64,000 bases of DNA. Origin: Flavobacteriales bacterium (GTDB taxonomy: Bacteria; Bacteroidota; Bacteroidia; Flavobacteriales_C; GCA-002722245). A model generated the notes under the pieces. The model searched no databases, was not told where the DNA came from, and saw only the letters and a list, made by a program, of their open reading frames with translations. Positions 17,306-27,000 of this stretch are shown here, piece after piece. Numbering within the stretch: the stretch's first letter is position 1; each line of letters opens with the position of its first letter. The stretch covers positions 62,001 to 126,000 of the forward strand of contig PBLA01000030.1 of assembly GCA_002722245.1 (NCBI GenBank), written 5' to 3'. The position numbers were made by a program, and so were the translations under genes.

Positions 17306-19240
17306 CTAGAATTTAACCCTTAGTAGAACTCTAAATTCTGATTTTTTATTTCCCTCAATTCGATCATTCCCACTACCAATAAATTCCTTAAATAAGAAAT
17401 ACGTTTTAGCATATTTAATCCATAATTGAAAATGGTTGTTTATTTTTTTTGAGTAATTAACAAAATATCTAATACCCTTATCATAATAGGCAGGGATGGT
17501 AAAATGATAAAGAACATCGTTTTCATAATTGTAAATTCGAGTATCCCAATTATCGGTATTGAAATAGGTGATTCTTCCATTAAATCGAGCTTGTTTTTTT
17601 GTGTAGCAAAATTGAATAAAATGAGATGTTCCAGATGTCAAATTTTCTTGTTTTGAGTGGATTATATAGTCTAGTCTAGTTTGGAATTCAATATCATCAG
17701 TTAAATTTATTTTGTAGTGAAGATAAAACTTGGTGAGGTTCCGATTTGATAGTGTATTCATCAAGAAAGATGTATTTGACACGTTTTCCATTTTAATTGA
17801 TTTGTTCATAAATAGCTTTAGTGAAGACGAAGTGAAGTCTTTTATAATCATGGCTAAATATTCTCTTCCAAAATGTGGTAGGTGGGCTTGATACTTTGGG
17901 TTGATAAAAGAGAATACATCTGCGCTTAAATAGTAGCTAATTTTGTTCGATCGTCCTTCTGTAGCGAAAAGAATTCCTCTTTCATTTTGTACTTGTGATC
18001 CTTCAGAAAGAGAATTGGAGCGAAAGGAATTGTATTTGGGATTAAAATATCGTGTTTGAATTAGTACGTTTAATTCATTTAAATTGAGCGCAAAAAAATG
18101 TGATAATGCGATATTGCCTTCCTGATCGGAGGCGATTTCTCCTTTAAGAAGAATATTCTCTTTTAGATATCTGTATGCAAAACTATTGTTCCAAAGGTGA
18201 TGGTGGTTATAATTTATATTGTAGTAATTTACTTCAGGAAAAAAAGCTGTTTTAGAAGAATAATACAATGAGTTAAGCTGTAAAAAGATTCCTTTGCATA
18301 AAAAGGCCTGTTGTGTACCAATTAATGAATACATTCCTTTATTTCTCTTTTCAATTTCAGTATTTGTTCTATGTAATCCGTCGATTTTAAATGAATAAAA
18401 CAATGAGTCGTCGCTGTTGCCATGAAGTGCATTACGACTCCAGAAATAAGTAGAGTTAATTTTGTGTAGTTTAGTTTGGATCGCTATTCCTCTCTCATAG
18501 TTAGACTCATTTGTACTTGCATTAGATTTTATTGTTTTTTTTAATTTATACAAATGATTCAGTGATCGATTTTTTGGATTGAATACTGCATTTGAATGGA
18601 TAAGTCCTTCGCCTAGTTCAATTGAAAAAGCGCCGATATTTAGTTGGTTAATTGCGTGATTGAATTTACATTGAAAACCGCCCTTAAGGTGGGATTGTCG
18701 AAAAGGTTCACCTTTGTCTTTTTCCCACGTAAAAAAAGCATGCTGGTTTTTCATGAAAATTTGTCCTCTACATAATTCCTGACTTCTACCTCCAAGGAAT
18801 CGATTACTATCGGATCGTATAAAACCATGAGACTGATTCAATAACCAAGATGACTTATAGATCAGTTCACCTTTTGTTTTTGATGTTTTTTTTTGAGGAA
18901 AGAAAGCAATAAATGGGGAGATCAGGTTAACGAGTGCTTCATTGAAAAAATATAAATTCATCAACTCGTATTTGCTTAAAATATCTCCGTTTGTAGTAAT
19001 GTATTTTTGAATGGTGTGATAATGGCGTTGATTAAGCAGAGGAAAACGCGTTATATCATCTCTTTTAAGGTTATTGATTTCAAGCGGTGCATCTAGATAC
19101 GATTGAAGGACCAATGCTTGGTTTTCAAGATCAATTTCTTCAGTGTTTAGTTGTTGAAGATAATTCAATGCATTGTCAATGGGGTTTTGACCAAAAATGG
19201 AAAAGCTTAAAAGTAGAAATATACTTGTGAATTTCACCAT
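17306..19240 (-). CDS. Outer-membrane beta-barrel protein with helix-hairpin-helix-like N-region
   Basis: A signal peptide (1-17, ending SIFGQ) is followed by about 100 residues that read like the degenerate HhH segment of ComEA-related Bacteroidota proteins (EINNLKRDDITRFPLLNQRHYHTIQKYITTNGDIL across two short stretches). The remaining ~520 residues alternate aromatic and polar residues in beta-strand pattern and end in a typical outer-membrane C-terminal strand (RVLLRVKF). The overall size and layout match the 'helix-hairpin-helix domain-containing protein' of about 650 residues seen across the phylum; its function is unknown to me. The start overlaps the end of the preceding gene by a few bases, so the two form a conserved-looking pair. 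Confidence 0.7.
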   Translation of the reverse strand: MVKFTSIFLLLSFSIFGQNPIDNALNYLQQLNTEEIDLENQALVLQSYLDAPLEINNLKRDDITRFPLLNQRHYHTIQKYITTNGDILSKYELMNLYFFNEALVNLISPFIAFFPQKKTSKTKGELIYKSSWLLNQSHGFIRSDSNRFLGGRSQELCRGQIFMKNQHAFFTWEKDKGEPFRQSHLKGGFQCKFNHAINQLNIGAFSIELGEGLIHSNAVFNPKNRSLNHLYKLKKTIKSNASTNESNYERGIAIQTKLHKINSTYFWSRNALHGNSDDSLFYSFKIDGLHRTNTEIEKRNKGMYSLIGTQQAFLCKGIFLQLNSLYYSSKTAFFPEVNYYNINYNHHHLWNNSFAYRYLKENILLKGEIASDQEGNIALSHFFALNLNELNVLIQTRYFNPKYNSFRSNSLSEGSQVQNERGILFATEGRSNKISYYLSADVFSFINPKYQAHLPHFGREYLAMIIKDFTSSSLKLFMNKSIKMENVSNTSFLMNTLSNRNLTKFYLHYKINLTDDIEFQTRLDYIIHSKQENLTSGTSHFIQFCYTKKQARFNGRITYFNTDNWDTRIYNYENDVLYHFTIPAYYDKGIRYFVNYSKKINNHFQLWIKYAKTYFLFKEFIGSGNDRIEGNKKSEFRVLLRVKF

Positions 19241-19977
19241 AAATATGCGATCCCTAATTGATTTGACACCCCCATTTTTTGATGGTAGCCATTTAACAAT
19301 TGGTATTCCAAATGTTTTGTTTTCCAGTTGGTTATGAATTGGATAGGAGATTCGGAAGAATTAATTTCCAAACATAAATTAAGGGATGGAAGTGGTTGTA
19401 AAATACCAAATACTCTAAAAGTAAATGGACGATAAAACCCTGTTTCAATCGAAATAAAACTGCTAAAAACCTCTGTTATAGAATACCTCCATTGTGTATT
19501 TAATTGATCTGGTATTTCAGAGCGATTACTAGAAAAATCTTGGTTGGAAAGAGAGCAGTAGAAAATATGATCTTCATTTAATGTAAAACTCAATCCCCAA
19601 AAAGGTTTAAAATGAGCATTGAATGTTGGAAATTCAGCTTGATGAAAATAAACGATTTGTCCTCCTAAACCCATTGCTAATTTTGGAGACAATACTTTAG
19701 AAAATGAGCATGAAATTCGGTTTTGAGCGAATTTTGAATTGCCTTTTTGCTCAAACTGAAAAAGAAGATATTTTTCCTTTTTATGAAAGTTGATACCAAC
19801 GGCCTTGTTGTTCCATTCTGTAATCCAGTATTTGTTTTCTAGGGCACAAAATGCAGCGTTAGCATCCTGAATACTAAAAACAGGATTATAAGTGGCATTC
19901 CAAAAAGAATTAATTGCTAGATTAGCCCAATTTTTATGGTTTAACAGTACCATAAAAAAGAACAAATATTTTTTCAT
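19234..19977 (-). CDS. Putative outer-membrane beta-barrel protein, partner of the HhH-like protein
   Basis: The product (about 247 residues) has a short signal peptide (KKYLFFFMVLLNHKNWANL) and then beta strands rich in aromatic residues. AFCALENKYWITEWNNKAVGI and the SKVLSPKLAMGLGGQIVYF region resemble the porin-like PorV/PorQ superfamily in style, and the chain ends in LGIAYLW, a plausible terminal strand. Its stop overlaps the start of the 644-residue barrel gene, so the two should be made together. No function is recognised. A start two codons upstream at 19983 is also possible. Confidence 0.6.
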   Translation of the reverse strand: MKKYLFFFMVLLNHKNWANLAINSFWNATYNPVFSIQDANAAFCALENKYWITEWNNKAVGINFHKKEKYLLFQFEQKGNSKFAQNRISCSFSKVLSPKLAMGLGGQIVYFHQAEFPTFNAHFKPFWGLSFTLNEDHIFYCSLSNQDFSSNRSEIPDQLNTQWRYSITEVFSSFISIETGFYRPFTFRVFGILQPLPSLNLCLEINSSESPIQFITNWKTKHLEYQLLNGYHQKMGVSNQLGIAYLW

Positions 19978-20046
19978 AAACATGAAATTAATAGCTTCAA
20001 TTGTAAATATTTGTAAATCGAATTTTTAATCGGGCAACCAAGGGAA

Positions 20047-20054
20047 TATATTTG
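20047..20054 (+). promoter_or_regulatory. Candidate -7 box upstream of the PKD lipoprotein
   Basis: TATATTTG matches the TAnnTTTG consensus and ends 17 bases before the ATG. Confidence 0.45.
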
Positions 20055-20071
20055 CGTCTAATAGATCGAGA

Positions 20072-21070
20072 ATGATTAAAAAATTTAACTTTTACTGCCT
20101 TATTTTACTAGCTATCATTGCTTTTTCGTGTGATGAGTCCGAAAAATGCGAAATAACAGATTTATCAGCTGTTGTTCAGGATAAAAAAGTTTCTGTTAAT
20201 ATTTCTGTTCGGTCCACTGAAAATATTAAACAATATAACTGGTATTTTAGTGATAGTTTTTCTTTGGCAACGCTATCGCCAAGTGTTGAGCATATACTTA
20301 CTCATAATGGCGAATACCTTGTTGAGGTAGAGGCAGAAAGTGTAAGTGGTGAAATTTGTTCTTTACAAGAAGTGTTCTTTGTGAATGATTCGTCTATTGT
20401 AAGAGATACATGTGATGTAGATATCTCAAATATTGAAATAGATCAAGGAGAAATAACTGCCGATGCAACCATTGAGGGATCCTATAATGGAGCAATATTC
20501 ATATGGGATAATGGGGTTGATGATTACGATACTACTCTTGTTCCTAGATATGAAACAGAATACGCGTTAGCAGGTAATTATCCTTTAAAGGTGTATTATA
20601 CTCAAGGAGGTTGTCAAGATTCTGCTATTAAATATGTGAATATTGATGAAGTAAGTCCTCAATGTGGAGTGGGTAAAATACCGTTGCCTAATCTTGAAGG
20701 AAGTAAAATTTCTTTCCCTTATTCATCTAACGAAATTCCAGGAAATCCTATTTTTTCTTTTGATTTTGGAGATGGTACACCAATCATAAATATCGAAACC
20801 AGTTATTACGAACATACTTTTCAAGAGCCTGGAATTTATCGAATAAAAGTTAAACTCGAATTTGAAAATGGACAATGCTCTAAAGAGCGAATCTTTATTG
20901 TAAACATTAAAGATGAAGTAAATAATTCATCAAATAGCGACGGTGATTTTCAGCAAAACACCAATGATTCGATTACTGTTCTCAATTATGAAGGTAATCC
21001 ACAATTTGAGCATCTTTTAGAAGGGTTGAATAATTGGAGTATTGATGAGATTGTATTCATCAATTTTTAA
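20072..21070 (+). CDS. Lipoprotein with PKD-like beta-sandwich domains
   Basis: The 332-residue product has a lipobox-like AFSC at residues 17-20. It contains about three PKD-type repeats: one around YNWYFSDSF...HNGEYLVEVEAES, a second around FIWDNGVDDY...AGNYPLKVYY, and a third, best preserved, at FSFDFGDGTPI...YYEHTFQEPGIYRIKVKLEF, with the typical FGDG and H-F-G-Y signatures. The C-terminus is an acidic, asparagine-rich tail with no T9SS sorting domain visible. PKD domains usually mediate binding in surface proteins. It stands alone between convergent and divergent neighbours. Confidence 0.75.
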   Translation: MIKKFNFYCLILLAIIAFSCDESEKCEITDLSAVVQDKKVSVNISVRSTENIKQYNWYFSDSFSLATLSPSVEHILTHNGEYLVEVEAESVSGEICSLQEVFFVNDSSIVRDTCDVDISNIEIDQGEITADATIEGSYNGAIFIWDNGVDDYDTTLVPRYETEYALAGNYPLKVYYTQGGCQDSAIKYVNIDEVSPQCGVGKIPLPNLEGSKISFPYSSNEIPGNPIFSFDFGDGTPIINIETSYYEHTFQEPGIYRIKVKLEFENGQCSKERIFIVNIKDEVNNSSNSDGDFQQNTNDSITVLNYEGNPQFEHLLEGLNNWSIDEIVFINF

Positions 21071-21292
21071 TATACTTTACTGAATTCATTAGTTTTTTGA
21101 CTTGGGTTTTTAAAGAATAATTTCTAAATCTAATTTTTCGAATACGTGATCACAATAATTTGAATTTTCGCATAATTTTCAATAAGTGCAGGTAAAGAAG
21201 AACCAACAGCGTTACTCGTTTTGCTTTTCGATTTGTATCATAAATGCTCGTGTTCATCTTGCAGAATTCCACTTAATGGTTGAATCTACACT

Positions 21293-21332
21293 AAAATGAA
21301 AAAGGTCAGCATAGGCTGACCTTTTTCATTTT
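21293..21332. terminator. Strong bidirectional hairpin terminator
   Basis: A perfect 18-base stem is formed by 21293-21310 and 21315-21332 around the loop ATAG. The GC-rich top (GGTCAGC/GCTGACC) sits on an A/T-rich base, so both strands present a hairpin followed by T residues. It lies just past the 3' end of the SPFH gene and can also stop transcription from the PKD gene. The rest of the gap from 21071 holds nothing I recognise. Confidence 0.85.
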
Positions 21333-21348
21333 TATTATTCAATTGTAT

Positions 21349-22128
21349 TTACTCTTTTACTTTAGAGTCGATAATCATTGGCGTTGTACCATCTGTGATG
21401 ATAATTTTCGTGTTTGGAGATTGAGATAAGTCTTTAAATACCTCTAAACTTTTCCACTCGATATTTTCTTTTGTAATACCTTCTCGTAAAATCTGCTGAG
21501 CCTTTTTAATCCCTTCAGCTTCGATTTGTTTTCTTTCAGCTTCTTTTTTTTCACGATCCAACACAAATTGCATTTGCTGTGCTTCCTGTTCAGCTCTTAA
21601 TTTTTCTTCAATCGCTTGATATAAACGGCCTGGTAATGCAATGCTCTTTAACATTATTCCTTCGATTACGATTCCTCTTCCATCTAATCTCTCCATCATT
21701 AATTTCTTAATGGCCTGTTCAATTTCTCCACGTTTACCGGAGTGCATATCCTTTGCATAGAATTTTGCACAAACATCAGCCGATGATGATCGAAATGTAC
21801 TAAGTATTAGAATTCGTTCATAGTCTCTTCCTACCTCTTGAAGAATAGGGATGATTTTATCCGACTGAACATGGTATAGAATGGAAATTTCAGCTTTTAC
21901 ATTTAACCCTTCTTTTGAGGGTAAATTCAAGCGAACTTCTCGATTAACAGTACTTGTTTTTACTTTAACTACTTGAGTAACAAATGGATTGATGACCATC
22001 ACTCCTTCTGAACTGGGATTTCCGTGAAGTTTTCCTAAGGTTTGTCGTACACCTACTTCTCCTGGATTTACAATGGCACATGAGGTGAGAAGTGCTATTG
22101 TTCCTGCAATGAATGCTAATTTTTTCAT
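21349..22128 (-). CDS. SPFH/prohibitin-family lipoprotein
   Basis: The 259-residue product has an N-terminal signal with lipobox-like LLTSC, then the SPFH (band 7) domain: VNPGEVGVRQTLGKL, VINPFVTQVVKVKTSTV and a DVCAKFYAKDMHSGKRGEIEQ region with VEGIMLKSIALP after the start IVI. A glutamate/lysine-rich coiled coil (about 170-215: EKLRAEQEAQQMQFVLDREK) follows, as expected for ring-forming prohibitin-like proteins. The usual N-terminal membrane helix is replaced by lipidation, so the ring would sit at the periplasmic face of a membrane. Function in these bacteria is not established. It is a single gene with its own terminator. Confidence 0.85.
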   Translation of the reverse strand: MKKLAFIAGTIALLTSCAIVNPGEVGVRQTLGKLHGNPSSEGVMVINPFVTQVVKVKTSTVNREVRLNLPSKEGLNVKAEISILYHVQSDKIIPILQEVGRDYERILILSTFRSSSADVCAKFYAKDMHSGKRGEIEQAIKKLMMERLDGRGIVIEGIMLKSIALPGRLYQAIEEKLRAEQEAQQMQFVLDREKKEAERKQIEAEGIKKAQQILREGITKENIEWKSLEVFKDLSQSPNTKIIITDGTTPMIIDSKVKE

Positions 22129-22280
22129 GGTTGAAATTTTAGGGATTAAATATATAAATTAACAAGAATTATGCCTAATTTATCATAGGAAGTAAAAGAT
22201 AATATTTTGTAACACATAGTATTCTATGTTTACATTTCTATTTTGCACGTACATTCTGTAAAATTAACATTTATTGGTAT

Positions 22281-22757
22281 CTAGGAGTTAATAAGACAAA
22301 CAGCATGCGCATTTACCCCCTCTTCCTTTCCAACATATCCTAGTTTTTCGGTGGTCGTTGCTTTAACAGATATTACATTGACATCAACTTGCATCACCTC
22401 AGCTAATTTTTGACGTATTGCTAATATATGAGGTTTTATTTTTGGAAGCTGTAAACTTACAGTTGCGTCAATATTTCCAATACTGAACCCTTCGTTTGTA
22501 ATCAATCGCACAACTTCTTTTAATAATATTTTAGAATCAATGCCCTTATAGTCATCTGAGGTATCAGGGAAATGATATCCGATATCACCCAGTGCTGCAG
22601 CTCCAAGAAGTGCATCACATATTGCGTGAATTAAAACATCAGCGTCAGAGTGCCCAACTGCTCCTTTGTAATGATCCAATAAAATACCACCAAGCCAAAA
22701 TTCTTCACCTTCAGCGAGCTGGTGCACATCAAAACCAAATCCTATTCGAAATCCCAT
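22281..22757 (-). CDS. ispF: 2-C-methyl-D-erythritol 2,4-cyclodiphosphate synthase
   Basis: IspF closes the cyclic diphosphate in the MEP isoprenoid pathway. The 158-residue product has the metal-binding GFGFDVHQL start, the HSDADVLIHAICDALLGAAALGD region in two parts, HFPDT, and the C-terminal KATTTEKLGYVGKEEGV. I take ATG at 22757; the frame reaches a GTG at 22790, but that would overlap porV and add residues the family lacks. It starts five bases after porV ends on the same strand, so it is probably transcribed with porV. Confidence 0.95.
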   Translation of the reverse strand: MGFRIGFGFDVHQLAEGEEFWLGGILLDHYKGAVGHSDADVLIHAICDALLGAAALGDIGYHFPDTSDDYKGIDSKILLKEVVRLITNEGFSIGNIDATVSLQLPKIKPHILAIRQKLAEVMQVDVNVISVKATTTEKLGYVGKEEGVNAHAVCLINS

Positions 22758-22761
22758 GTTA

Positions 22762-23979
22762 TTAAATTCCTGATCCTTCATTTGATCCACCTTCTGGTAC
22801 TACAGATTTGATGTCAGCAAAATCAAAACTCATTGTAAATCGTAATGTATTTTCTAAAGGATTTCTTTGGGTAAATGGTACAAGGTAGGAGAAGTCCAAA
22901 TTGAAGATATTGTACTTTAATCCTATCCCTAGAGTCATGTGGTTTCGATTTCCTTTATTTGGATTTTCATAAAAGTATCCCATTCTTATGGCGAATTGTT
23001 GATCATACCAATATTCCATCCCTAGGGACCAATTTATTTCATTAAATTCTTCTTTCATTCCTCCTGGAGCATCATAAAAAGACTGAATTATTGCTTGTGC
23101 TGCTGCAATTTCAGGATTTTTACCGGCAATGATTTCTTTCACACCGTTTGTTTCTTCTCCATATACAGGAGGGGTTGGCACTAAGAGTTTATTGGCGTCT
23201 AGATAAAAGCTAATTTCGTTATAATCATCAATATTAACGTTTACACCTGTACCTAATTTTAAGTTCATGGGAATGAAGTCCCTTTCGGCAGATTCACTAT
23301 AGGAAACTTTATTACCTACATTTTGAATATTGAATCCAAAAAGGTAATTCCCTATTTTTTCACCAAATTTGACTGGTTTTTTGTAAAAGGCATTTAAATC
23401 AACAGCAATGGCATGACCGGCTTTAGAATCGCTTCCATTTACTGCTGCTCCTTGAGTTAAATTACTAAATACATAGCGAACAGCAAATCCACCCGCAAGA
23501 CGATCATTAAATTTGTATCCTGCACCAGCTAAGTCTAGTGCTAATTCATTTGGGTTCGCTTTTTGAAGTAAGCTGGCATCTTCGCCTCTAAATGTAATTT
23601 CACCCAACGAAAAATATCGTATACCGTGGCTTAAACTTAGTCGCTCATTTGGTTTCCAAGTATATGCTGCTTGTGTCATGTTGATATCAGGCACTAAACT
23701 TCTCAACCATGGAACATAAGAAATGGTTAAATCTTGTTTTTTCTCGGAGAAAACTGCTTTAGAACAATTCCAATAAGCCGAGTTGGCATCAGGTAATGTA
23801 GCTACACCTACATCTCCCATTGCACCAGCTCTTGAATCTGGTCCTATCATTAAAAAAGGAACAGCAGTTGTTATCGTATTTAACTCTTTACTGTAATCTC
23901 TATCGTCCTGTGCATTTAATGGGTAACTTGAAAAGATCAAACAAATAAATGCGGTAAGGATAAATTGGAATAATTTCAT
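22762..23979 (-). CDS. porV: Type IX secretion system outer-membrane protein PorV
   Basis: The 405-residue barrel has a signal peptide (1-23, ending LNAQ) and the PorV hallmark stretch TAVPFLMIGPDSRAGAMGDVGVAT followed by PDANSAYWNCSKAVF. The repeat of GYKFNDRLAGGFAVRY, FGFNIQNVGNKVSYSE and the C-terminal GIGLKYNIFNLDFSYLVPFTQRNPLENTLRF segments is standard for the family. PorV is the shuttle protein that receives cargo from the translocon and takes it to the attachment complex with the PorU sortase. It sits directly downstream of porU, the usual gene order, separated by 78 bases with a candidate promoter. Confidence 0.95.
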   Translation of the reverse strand: MKLFQFILTAFICLIFSSYPLNAQDDRDYSKELNTITTAVPFLMIGPDSRAGAMGDVGVATLPDANSAYWNCSKAVFSEKKQDLTISYVPWLRSLVPDINMTQAAYTWKPNERLSLSHGIRYFSLGEITFRGEDASLLQKANPNELALDLAGAGYKFNDRLAGGFAVRYVFSNLTQGAAVNGSDSKAGHAIAVDLNAFYKKPVKFGEKIGNYLFGFNIQNVGNKVSYSESAERDFIPMNLKLGTGVNVNIDDYNEISFYLDANKLLVPTPPVYGEETNGVKEIIAGKNPEIAAAQAIIQSFYDAPGGMKEEFNEINWSLGMEYWYDQQFAIRMGYFYENPNKGNRNHMTLGIGLKYNIFNLDFSYLVPFTQRNPLENTLRFTMSFDFADIKSVVPEGGSNEGSGI

Positions 23980-24028
23980 ATACTTTATCTCTTTGAATCA
24001 ATCGGATATAATCCCAATGATTGATGTA

Positions 24029-24036
24029 CAAATATA
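24029..24036 (-). promoter_or_regulatory. Candidate -7 box upstream of porV
   Basis: The minus strand reads TATATTTG, a consensus -7 element, 49 bases before the porV ATG. It would give porV its own transcript besides read-through from porU. Confidence 0.45.
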
Positions 24037-24056
24037 ATTGATTAAGACTAATTGAC

Positions 24057-27000
24057 TCATCGAAGAACAACCAATTTTTCTGTTTTTCGATCAGAATCGC
24101 CGTTTGGCGATCGGACTTCCAATTGGTATACGTAAACACCTCGTCCAATTTTTTCACCAAAATCATCTAAACCGTCCCATTTTATAGGTAAACTATTCAT
24201 GTTTCCATTGGTTAAAACTTCAGTTTGAATGGTTTTAATCACCTTTCCTGAAACAGTGAATATTTTAATAAGTACCTCTAAAGTTTCATTCATTTTATTG
24301 TGCTCAAACAAGAAGCTTGTCTCGGTGGTAAATGGGTTGGGGTAATTATACACGTGATCTATGGCGAGTTTCGCATCATTGGCAACAATAAACTCTGTGT
24401 AAGCATTTCCAGAATTGTTGTTTACATCCCATACTTTTAAGGAAAGTGAATGAGTGCCATCACTAAGTTCGTTTAACGGGTAAATTATTTTCCCCTCTTT
24501 ATAATTATTGAGTGCAGCTGAATAATAGTCATTGAGGATAATTGGGTTTTCATACTCTTCATCCAATACTGCAGTTATATCATGTCCAAGGCTTGTTCCC
24601 GATGTATTAATTCCATTTTCGTCTTGAATAAGCGCTAAAATAAGAGGGTTTTCATCTGTTATTCCTCCAAAATTAAAATTGGTGTCATTCATAAAAAGTT
24701 CTACTGTTGGATCTTGTTGATCCAATTGAGCAGAATCTGACGAACCTCCTACAATGATCTGTTCAGTGTAACCTGATCCATCAATAGTATCATTCGCAAA
24801 ATAATAACTTATTCTTCCTTCACCATAGGAGTAATTTATATCTTTTGGTACAATGAATTCAAAGGAGAATTTTCCATTAGTAACCGAAGCTGTTCCTTTA
24901 TAAATTATGCTGTTTCTTTTTTCAAAATCAATGGTTTTGCCGATGGTATTATTGTCTAAAGTGGAGAGTGTTTGTGATTTGTCGTAAACGATAGGATAAA
25001 CAAACCCATTAACGGAATGTAATTGATCATTTAGGTGTATTTCTCCTTCAATACTTACTTTTGATAATGCTTTTAAAGTATCGGTATTATTGGAGAATAC
25101 TTTACCGTTTATTTTTGTTGTAACTACATTGTATTTTGGGTAGGCCATTTTTAATGCGGGGTCACCCAAAAGAGCAAACTTTCTATTATTAAAATTTGTT
25201 CCTAATGCGCTATTTACTTTGGTAAGTCGGATGGCGTCTCCTAAAGTAGGCATCTCACCATTTAATTCGTTTAAAGCGGCTTCTATGAAATTTATGGAAA
25301 AACCAATATTATTGGATATGCCTCCATATACTAATCGAGTTGTAGTCACCATAGCGATTGCTCCTCCGTTTGGATTAAGAATAACATATTCTCCACCAGA
25401 GGTTCGTTCAGGATTATCAAATCGAGAAAATTCACATGTTGCGGTGATAAATACAGGTAAAGCGTTCTTATTATTCCATGAATTGATGTCATCAATATCG
25501 AGTATTTTTTCATCTGCCCATCCACCTTCTCCACCATGACCAATATAACTGGCAAAAAAAGCGCCTTCTTCCATGGATTCTCTAATTTCTCTATTTACAT
25601 CAGGGTAGCGTCCTCCGCCGGCTGTTGATATTTTATTGTATGCGTCTAAATATACCTTGTTCACATTAAAACTACTGTCCTCATCAAGGAGAGCGTCAAT
25701 GATATCTTCTGTTTGAGTTAAATGCGAGGTTGTATAATTGTCCGCTAATGATCCGTCATCAGCAACAAAAAGAACATTATTTTTCCATGGATTAAATGTT
25801 GATTTAATATCATTTCCAGATAAACCGTCATAGGCTACTTTACTTGTAGCATTTGCATAATGTATGATCTTATCTACCATACCTTGTGCTTCTTCAAGGG
25901 TTTTTGTGGGCAGTCTGCCAATGCCTATGTCAACTGTAGAATTTGCGCTATATATACTATATGGATCATCTAACATACCAAAGAAATCATCACTTACGAA
26001 ACTTACAGTTGGTGAGTAGGAGTTACTGGACTGAAAACTAGGAATAAAATAATCCGATTCGGATATTCTATTTTTTGGATCATAATTTCCGTCTCCAAAA
26101 AGGAGAACATATTTTAATCTGCTCTCACTTGAGGATGCGTTGTTATATAAATATTTTAAAAAGTTTCGAATGCCCGCGATGTCAGGATGACCGTTTGAAA
26201 ATTCATTATAAATTTCCTGTGGAGTCACAATTGCTGTTGTTAAATTGGAAAAAGAGTTGTGGAAGTTTGCCAGTTTTTCTGCTGCAGATCGAAATGAAGG
26301 TGCAGTAATTAAAATGTAATCAATATCCGTTAGAGCAAGGAGGTTTTGATTGGCTATTTTGTTTACGTAAAATGGTGTTTTAAATCCCGATTCATTAAAT
26401 GCAATAAAACGAGTGATTGAATCGGTAAGTGTTTTAAACGTAGTTTTAGTATTATTAAAATCTACAGTAACTTCATGAGTGGCGTAAGGATTGGTTACAT
26501 CCCATACTTTTGTGGATGCTGATGTATTTTGAAGTTCAAATTGAGAAATATTTCCAGTCCCAACAGATTTTGGCTGGCTAAAGTATAAAGGTGTTTCGTT
26601 TAGTTTTAATTCACATTCAGTTTTCATTTCCAAATAATCTAACCAGGCTGTTGCGCCAGATATTGGATAATTGTATTCAAGTTTGAACGAAACATTGGCT
26701 GATGAATGCTCAAAGCTATCTTCTTCTGTGATCATAGTAACATAGTTGCTGGTGTAATTACTACTTACGGCATTAATGTTCTTTTTTTGATGCACAATCA
26801 CATCATTATTTTTAAAATTAAAATTGTTTCCGCTCGATTGTGTTGAGCGAACTGCAATTTTTGACTTAAAATGAATTTTTGCTGTATTAACTTTATTCGT
26901 AAAGGTGAACGGGTAACTTTTTTCCAATCCAGAAATTAAGTCAAAATAATCACCATACCAATCTCTTCCTGATTGAATTAAATTGGTGTTATCTACTTCA

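Noticed and set aside
23900-24166. Minus-strand frame overlapping the porU end and porV start
   Set aside because: It is in a different frame from two well-supported genes and has no protein character.
25219-25539. 106-residue plus-strand frame inside porU
   Set aside because: It lies antisense to the conserved C25 catalytic region.
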